Shown here: positions 5,670-6,383 of the stretch, in pieces
How the letters are laid out: each line of letters starts with the position of its first letter
Numbering within the stretch: the first letter of the stretch is position 1
Source of the DNA: Bacteroidaceae bacterium
GTDB taxonomy: Bacteria > Bacteroidota > Bacteroidia > Bacteroidales > Barnesiellaceae_A
DNA: 6,383 nucleotides
Direction of reading: 5' to 3'
Assembly: GCA_017561285.1 (NCBI GenBank)
Contig: JAFZDG010000353.1
Location: 1 to 6,383 of the forward strand
Notes under the pieces: generated by a model
What the model saw: the letters and a program-made list of their open reading frames with translations, nothing else
Databases searched by the model: none
What the model was told of the DNA's origin: nothing
Program-made: the position numbers and the translations under genes

Positions 5670-6383
5670 TGGCAACTAAAAAGACAAGTTATGAAGCTCC
5701 GACTCCTGCCGAGGATCGGAAGAAAGCTCTTGCAACGGCACTGCACCAGATCGAAAAAAGCTATGGTAAGGGTACCGTCATGCGTTTGGGCGACAAGGTA
5801 GAAATGCAGGTAGATGCCATTCCTACAGGCTCTCTGGCACTGGACGCTGCTCTGGGTATCGGCGGTATGCCCCGTGGCAGAATCATTGAGATCTACGGAC
5901 CGGAATCCTCCGGTAAGACCACTCTGGCACTGCATCTGGCCGCTGAGGCACAGAAGCGCGGTGGCGAGGTTGCTTTCGTGGATGCAGAGCATGCTCTGGA
6001 TCCCTACTATGCCGCAAAGATCGGCGTAGATATTGAAACCATGCTGGTTTCCCAGCCCGATACCGGTGAGCAGGCTCTGGATATTACCGAGGCTCTGGTT
6101 CGCTCCGGTGCCATCGACCTGATCATTGTTGACTCTGTTGCGGCACTGACCCCCAGAGCCGAGATCGAGGGCGAAATGGGCGATGCTTTCGTGGGCCTCC
6201 AGGCAAGACTTATGTCCCAGGCTCTGAGAAAGCTGGCAGGTGCTGTTTCCCAGACCAACTGTATGCTGGTATTTATCAACCAGCTCCGTATGAAGATCGG
6301 TGTTATGTACGGTAACCCCGAGACCACTACCGGCGGTAATGCTTTGAAGTTCTACGCTTCTGTCCGTCTGGATGTCCGCAAGG
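5669..6383 (+). CDS. recA: Recombinase RecA, bacterial type (3' end beyond window)
   Basis: 238 residues of about 350 are present. RecA forms ATP-dependent filaments on single-stranded DNA in the cytoplasm, pairs homologous strands and triggers LexA self-cleavage. Visible motifs: Walker A GPESSGKTT (77-85); FVDAEHALDP (103-112), whose Glu107 corresponds to catalytic Glu96 of E. coli; Walker B LIIVDSVAAL (151-160); loop L1 around GEMGDAFVG (168-176); FINQLRMKIG (202-211), whose Gln205 corresponds to E. coli Gln194; and loop L2 with the family signature ALKFYASVR (215-233). All key residues are intact. The N-terminus MATKKTSYEAP and the overall wording resemble Clostridia/Oscillospirales RecA. 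Codon use differs from the genes to its left: Leu is CTG in 17 of 23 and Gln is CAG in 9 of 9. It overlaps no gene if started at 5669; the in-frame ATG at 5663 would overlap the preceding TGA. No GAAC-N4-GTTC-like SOS box is seen upstream. It is a chromosomal housekeeping gene in appearance, not a phage UvsX-type recombinase. Confidence 0.97.
   Translation, partial: MATKKTSYEAPTPAEDRKKALATALHQIEKSYGKGTVMRLGDKVEMQVDAIPTGSLALDAALGIGGMPRGRIIEIYGPESSGKTTLALHLAAEAQKRGGEVAFVDAEHALDPYYAAKIGVDIETMLVSQPDTGEQALDITEALVRSGAIDLIIVDSVAALTPRAEIEGEMGDAFVGLQARLMSQALRKLAGAVSQTNCMLVFINQLRMKIGVMYGNPETTTGGNALKFYASVRLDVRK

Noticed and set aside
6007..6327. Minus-strand open frame inside recA
   Set aside because: recA motifs on the plus strand are unambiguous; the antisense frame reflects its codon bias.
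5669..6383. Phage-encoded recombinase (UvsX-like) acting with the phage genes
   Set aside because: The sequence is a standard bacterial RecA with all host-type motifs, codon use unlike the phage genes and a different ribosome-binding style.
1..6383. CRISPR array, tRNA, insertion sequence, integrase attachment site or diversity-generating retroelement
   Set aside because: Looked for regular spaced repeats, cloverleaf segments, transposase or reverse-transcriptase motifs and long terminal repeats; none seen.

Overview
The window holds two unlike parts. Positions 1 to about 5520 look like a virion-gene block of a tailed phage with a short-tail (podovirus-type, possibly crAss-like) body plan, probably infecting a Bacteroidota host. 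The host is inferred from three things. None of the four phage starts has a Shine-Dalgarno sequence. A match to the Bacteroidales -7 promoter element TAnnTTTG lies upstream of the long minus-strand gene. Codon use is CAA-, CTC- and CGN-rich. Positions 5669 to 6383 are the first two thirds of an ordinary bacterial recA, with a Shine-Dalgarno sequence and CTG/CAG-rich codons. It looks like a Bacillota (Clostridia/Oscillospirales-like) gene; that taxonomic call comes from general resemblance only.

Layout. On the minus strand, an 884-residue beta-rich protein of the P22 gp10-like stabilisation/tail-hub type (4194 to 1540) is followed after 45 bases by a portal protein (start at 1494, running off the left edge after 498 residues). 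A 147-153 base divergent intergenic region follows. It contains an imperfect 33-35 base direct repeat carrying -7-like elements, a 9-base inverted repeat and a perfect 16-base palindrome. On the plus strand come two small proteins, 197 and 239 residues, separated by 5 bases. Both are alanine/glutamine-rich with short hydrophobic stretches and coiled coils, as expected of ejected internal virion proteins. recA starts directly after them.

Together the phage genes would supply the DNA-packaging vertex (portal), the protein that plugs and extends it (stabilisation/hub), and candidate ejection proteins. Terminase and major capsid genes are not in view and probably lie beyond the left edge.

Two signals deserve most attention. 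First, all four phage starts carry AATATTAA (one with a single mismatch) 3 to 5 bases before the ATG, which may be a start signal replacing Shine-Dalgarno. Second, composition breaks sharply near 5520: C excess changes to G excess, and codon use changes completely by recA. The phage-recA junction is therefore either a chimeric assembly or a real and recent recombination. It should not be read as a phage carrying recA until raw reads span it.
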